DNA of 64,000 bases from NCBI RefSeq assembly GCF_018343525.1, contig NZ_JAGYPH010000001.1, positions 62,001 to 126,000 of the forward strand. Direction: 5' to 3'. Below the pieces are notes generated by a model that worked only from the letters and a program-made list of their open reading frames with translations, was not told where the DNA came from and searched no databases. Positions within the stretch are counted from its first letter, which is position 1; each line of letters opens with the position of its first letter. Origin of the DNA: Lederbergia citrea. GTDB lineage: Bacteria > Bacillota > Bacilli > Bacillales > Bacillaceae_C. A program made the translations under genes and the position numbers. This document shows positions 62,354 to 64,000 of this stretch, piece after piece.

Positions 62354-62394
62354 AATTCGACAAAAGTCGGGTAGTGCCTGTCACTTGTCGAATT
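62354..62394 (+). repeat. REP-like inverted repeat, inverted GTGCCTGTCAC core
   Basis: AATTCGACAA and TTGTCGAATT form perfect 10-bp arms around AAGTCGGGTA and the core GTGCCTGTCAC. It is related to the copy at 18722-18761, but the core is in the opposite orientation. It lies between the GcvPA-like and GcvPB-like genes and could form a strong hairpin in their transcript. Confidence 0.65.
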
Positions 62395-62410
62395 ATTAAG
62401 GGAGGAATGT

Positions 62411-63988
62411 ATGATGATGAAGAGGATTCAAAGGACAGAAAAGGTTCGGGATTTTCATCAGGCAAAGTGGAATGAACCGATCATTTTCGAATTGCATCAG
62501 CCTGGTGAGCGAGGGGTTGAAGTTCCGAAAGCCAGTAAAGAGATTGAATCTGCTGTGGGAGATGGACTTTCACTGATTCCGGCATCGATGACAAGAAAAG
62601 AAAAGCCAAGCCTTCCGGAAATTGGTCAGGCAAAGGTTTTGCGCCATTACCTAAGATTATCTCAGGAAACCTTAGGTTCCGATTTGAATGTGGAAATTGG
62701 CCAAGGAACATGTACGATGAAATACATTCCGAAAATTAACGAAATGCTCATCCGCACACCGAAAATTATGGGTCTCCACCCATTACAAGATGAAAGCACG
62801 GTCCAGGGTATGCTCGAAATTATTTATAACTTGGATGGTTGCATGAGGGAAATTTCAGGAATGGATTATTTTTCCTTCCAACCAGGGAGTGGTACTCAAG
62901 CATTATTCGCAATGGCTTCGATTGTCCGGAAATATCATGAATCACGTGGCGAAGGGGAGCAGCGCGACGAAATCATTACAACGATTTTCTCGCATCCTTC
63001 TCAAGCGGCAACAGCTGCAGTGAAAGGATATAAAATCATCACGCTTCATCCAGACGAAGACGGTTTTCCTGATATTGAAAAATTAAAAGAAGTTGTCTCA
63101 GAACGTACAGCAGGCTTTGTTGTAGCCAATCCGGAAGATACAGGTATTTATAACCCAAAAATTAAAGAATTTACAAAGATTGTTCATGAAGCAGGCGGTA
63201 TCTGTTATTACGACCAAGCGAATGCTAATGGCCTCTTAGGAATTACAAGAGCGAAAGAAGCAGGTTTTGATATGTGTTTCTTCAATCTTCATAAGACCTT
63301 CGCAGCACCTCATATGTGTGGTGGACCGGCATCAGGGGCACTTGGCGTAACTGCCGAATTAAAAGAGTTTTTACCAGCGCCGATCGTGGATGTTAAAGAT
63401 GGGAAGTATTTCCTAAACTATGATTTGAAGCATTCGATTGGAAAAGTCCGTTCTTTCCACGGAGTAGCGCAGACGATGATCAGATCTTACGCCTGGATTA
63501 GAGCACTTGGTCCAGATGGACTAAAAGAAGTGGCTAAAAACGCTGTATTAAACAATAACTATCTGTATCATAAAATCTTGAAAATTCGCGGAGCAAGTGC
63601 ACCTTATGTGAGCGGACAGCGTTTAGAACAAGTGCGCTATAGCTGGGAACAGATGACGAATGAAACGGGTGTGACAACAGAAGATGTTCAGCGTAGAATG
63701 ACGGATTTCGGCCTCCACTACTGGACGAGCCATCATCCGTATATCGTTAAGCAACCTTTCACACTTGAACCGACAGAGTCTTATTCAAAAGCAGATCTTG
63801 ATGAGTATATTAACGCACTTGAACATATCTCGGATGAAGCCTACAGCAATCCGGATGTAGTCAAAAATGCTCCCCATAGCAGTTCCATCCATCAGTTAGT
63901 TGAAAAGGATTACCTCGACAATCCTGATAAATGGTGTATCACGTGGAGAGCGTATCAAAAGAAAACAAAAATAGGGCAAGAAGTATAA
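62411..63988 (+). CDS. GcvPB-like protein (glycine dehydrogenase subunit 2 homologue, divergent)
   Basis: A 525-residue PLP-dependent homologue of GcvPB, longer than the usual ~490. The PLP lysine is K295 in FFNLHKTFAAPH. Other segments: QGTCTMKYIPKINE (usually LGSCTMKYNPKINE), TIFSHPSQAATA (usually SAHGTNPASA), YYDQANANGLLG (usually YYDGANLNA), and MCGGPASGALGV (usually GGGGPGSGPVGV). The C-terminus is enriched in HSSSIHQLVEKDYLDNPDKW (split: HSSSIHQLVEKDYL and DNPDKW). GGGAGG before ATG 62411. It follows the GcvPA-like gene after a 60-base gap with a REP-like element. The true reaction is uncertain. Confidence 0.78.
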   Translation: MMMKRIQRTEKVRDFHQAKWNEPIIFELHQPGERGVEVPKASKEIESAVGDGLSLIPASMTRKEKPSLPEIGQAKVLRHYLRLSQETLGSDLNVEIGQGTCTMKYIPKINEMLIRTPKIMGLHPLQDESTVQGMLEIIYNLDGCMREISGMDYFSFQPGSGTQALFAMASIVRKYHESRGEGEQRDEIITTIFSHPSQAATAAVKGYKIITLHPDEDGFPDIEKLKEVVSERTAGFVVANPEDTGIYNPKIKEFTKIVHEAGGICYYDQANANGLLGITRAKEAGFDMCFFNLHKTFAAPHMCGGPASGALGVTAELKEFLPAPIVDVKDGKYFLNYDLKHSIGKVRSFHGVAQTMIRSYAWIRALGPDGLKEVAKNAVLNNNYLYHKILKIRGASAPYVSGQRLEQVRYSWEQMTNETGVTTEDVQRRMTDFGLHYWTSHHPYIVKQPFTLEPTESYSKADLDEYINALEHISDEAYSNPDVVKNAPHSSSIHQLVEKDYLDNPDKWCITWRAYQKKTKIGQEV

Positions 63989-64000
63989 CTAAAAGCCTGG

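Noticed and set aside
60962-63988. Plain call as glycine cleavage system P-protein subunits
   Set aside because: Cofactor-proximal motifs differ from the norm, and no gcvT or gcvH is near; kept as GcvPA/GcvPB-like.

Overview
The window is a chromosomal segment from a spore-forming member of the Bacillaceae. Sequence evidence includes Gram-positive ribosome binding sites with TTG/GTG starts, an alpha/beta-type SASP gene, a YhcN/YlaJ spore lipoprotein, SftA, EzrA and RefZ, and a T-box in front of tyrS. Gene order from pepV through ytlP-ytlQ-ytlR-ytmP-ytzH-trmB-ytnP-ytzB, ytoP-ytoQ-ytpP-ytpQ-ytpR-sftA, murC-ytxG-ytxH, ccpA, acuCBA/acsA, tyrS/rpsD, dgcP-ytsP-refZ-ezrA-nifZ-thiI to sspA-ytcI follows, from memory, the Bacillus subtilis ytj-ytx/acu/ytr/ytc region. 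No tRNA, rRNA, CRISPR array, intact transposase or prophage was seen.

Layout. 1-13.1 kb: D-amino acid, peptide and tRNA housekeeping genes (truncated pepV, dat, thpR, lipid kinase, trmB, quorum-quenching-type lactonase, M42 peptidase, thioredoxin-like, tRNA-binding protein) with a small PLA2-like Cys-rich protein. 13.1-19.4 kb: accessory stretch with a universal stress protein behind a sigma-B-like promoter, two Nudix hydrolases, a GNAT, a frameshifted phosphotransferase, a PAS histidine kinase and a spore lipoprotein. 19.5-29.6 kb: sftA, a nicotinate phosphoribosyltransferase-like gene, murC, ytxG, ytxH, a 719-residue FtsA-like protein and ccpA. 29.6-31.4 kb: a 51-bp tandem repeat array with conserved inverted repeats, a NERD gene broken by an in-frame stop, and a small membrane protein. 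31.4-35.8 kb: acetate/acetoin genes acuCBA and acsA, divergent, with a cre-like site. 36-49.2 kb: class A PBP, T-box/tyrS, rpsD with a long leader, c-di-GMP synthase, fRMsr, refZ, ezrA, nifZ-thiI, SASP. 49.3-50.8 kb: two nearly identical 128-bp GC-rich inverted repeats around a decayed homing-endonuclease-repeat gene. 50.9-52.5 kb: acyl-CoA ligase.

52.6-64 kb is the most distinctive part: a YesM/YesN-type two-component system, a lipoprotein-permease-permease sugar importer without its own ATPase, a GH63-like (alpha/alpha)6 glycosidase, an SDR dehydrogenase, and a strongly divergent GcvPA-like/GcvPB-like pair. All genes are on one strand, tightly spaced. The layout suggests sensing, import, hydrolysis, oxidation and PLP-dependent cleavage of a glycoside. 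The substrate is unknown, and the glycine-cleavage label on the last two genes is doubtful.

Several small dispersed inverted-repeat families (GGGGAC..GTCCCC, TTCGACA..TGTCGAA with a GTGACAGGCAC core, and CCAGCTCCAGCGCC) occur between genes or at gene ends.
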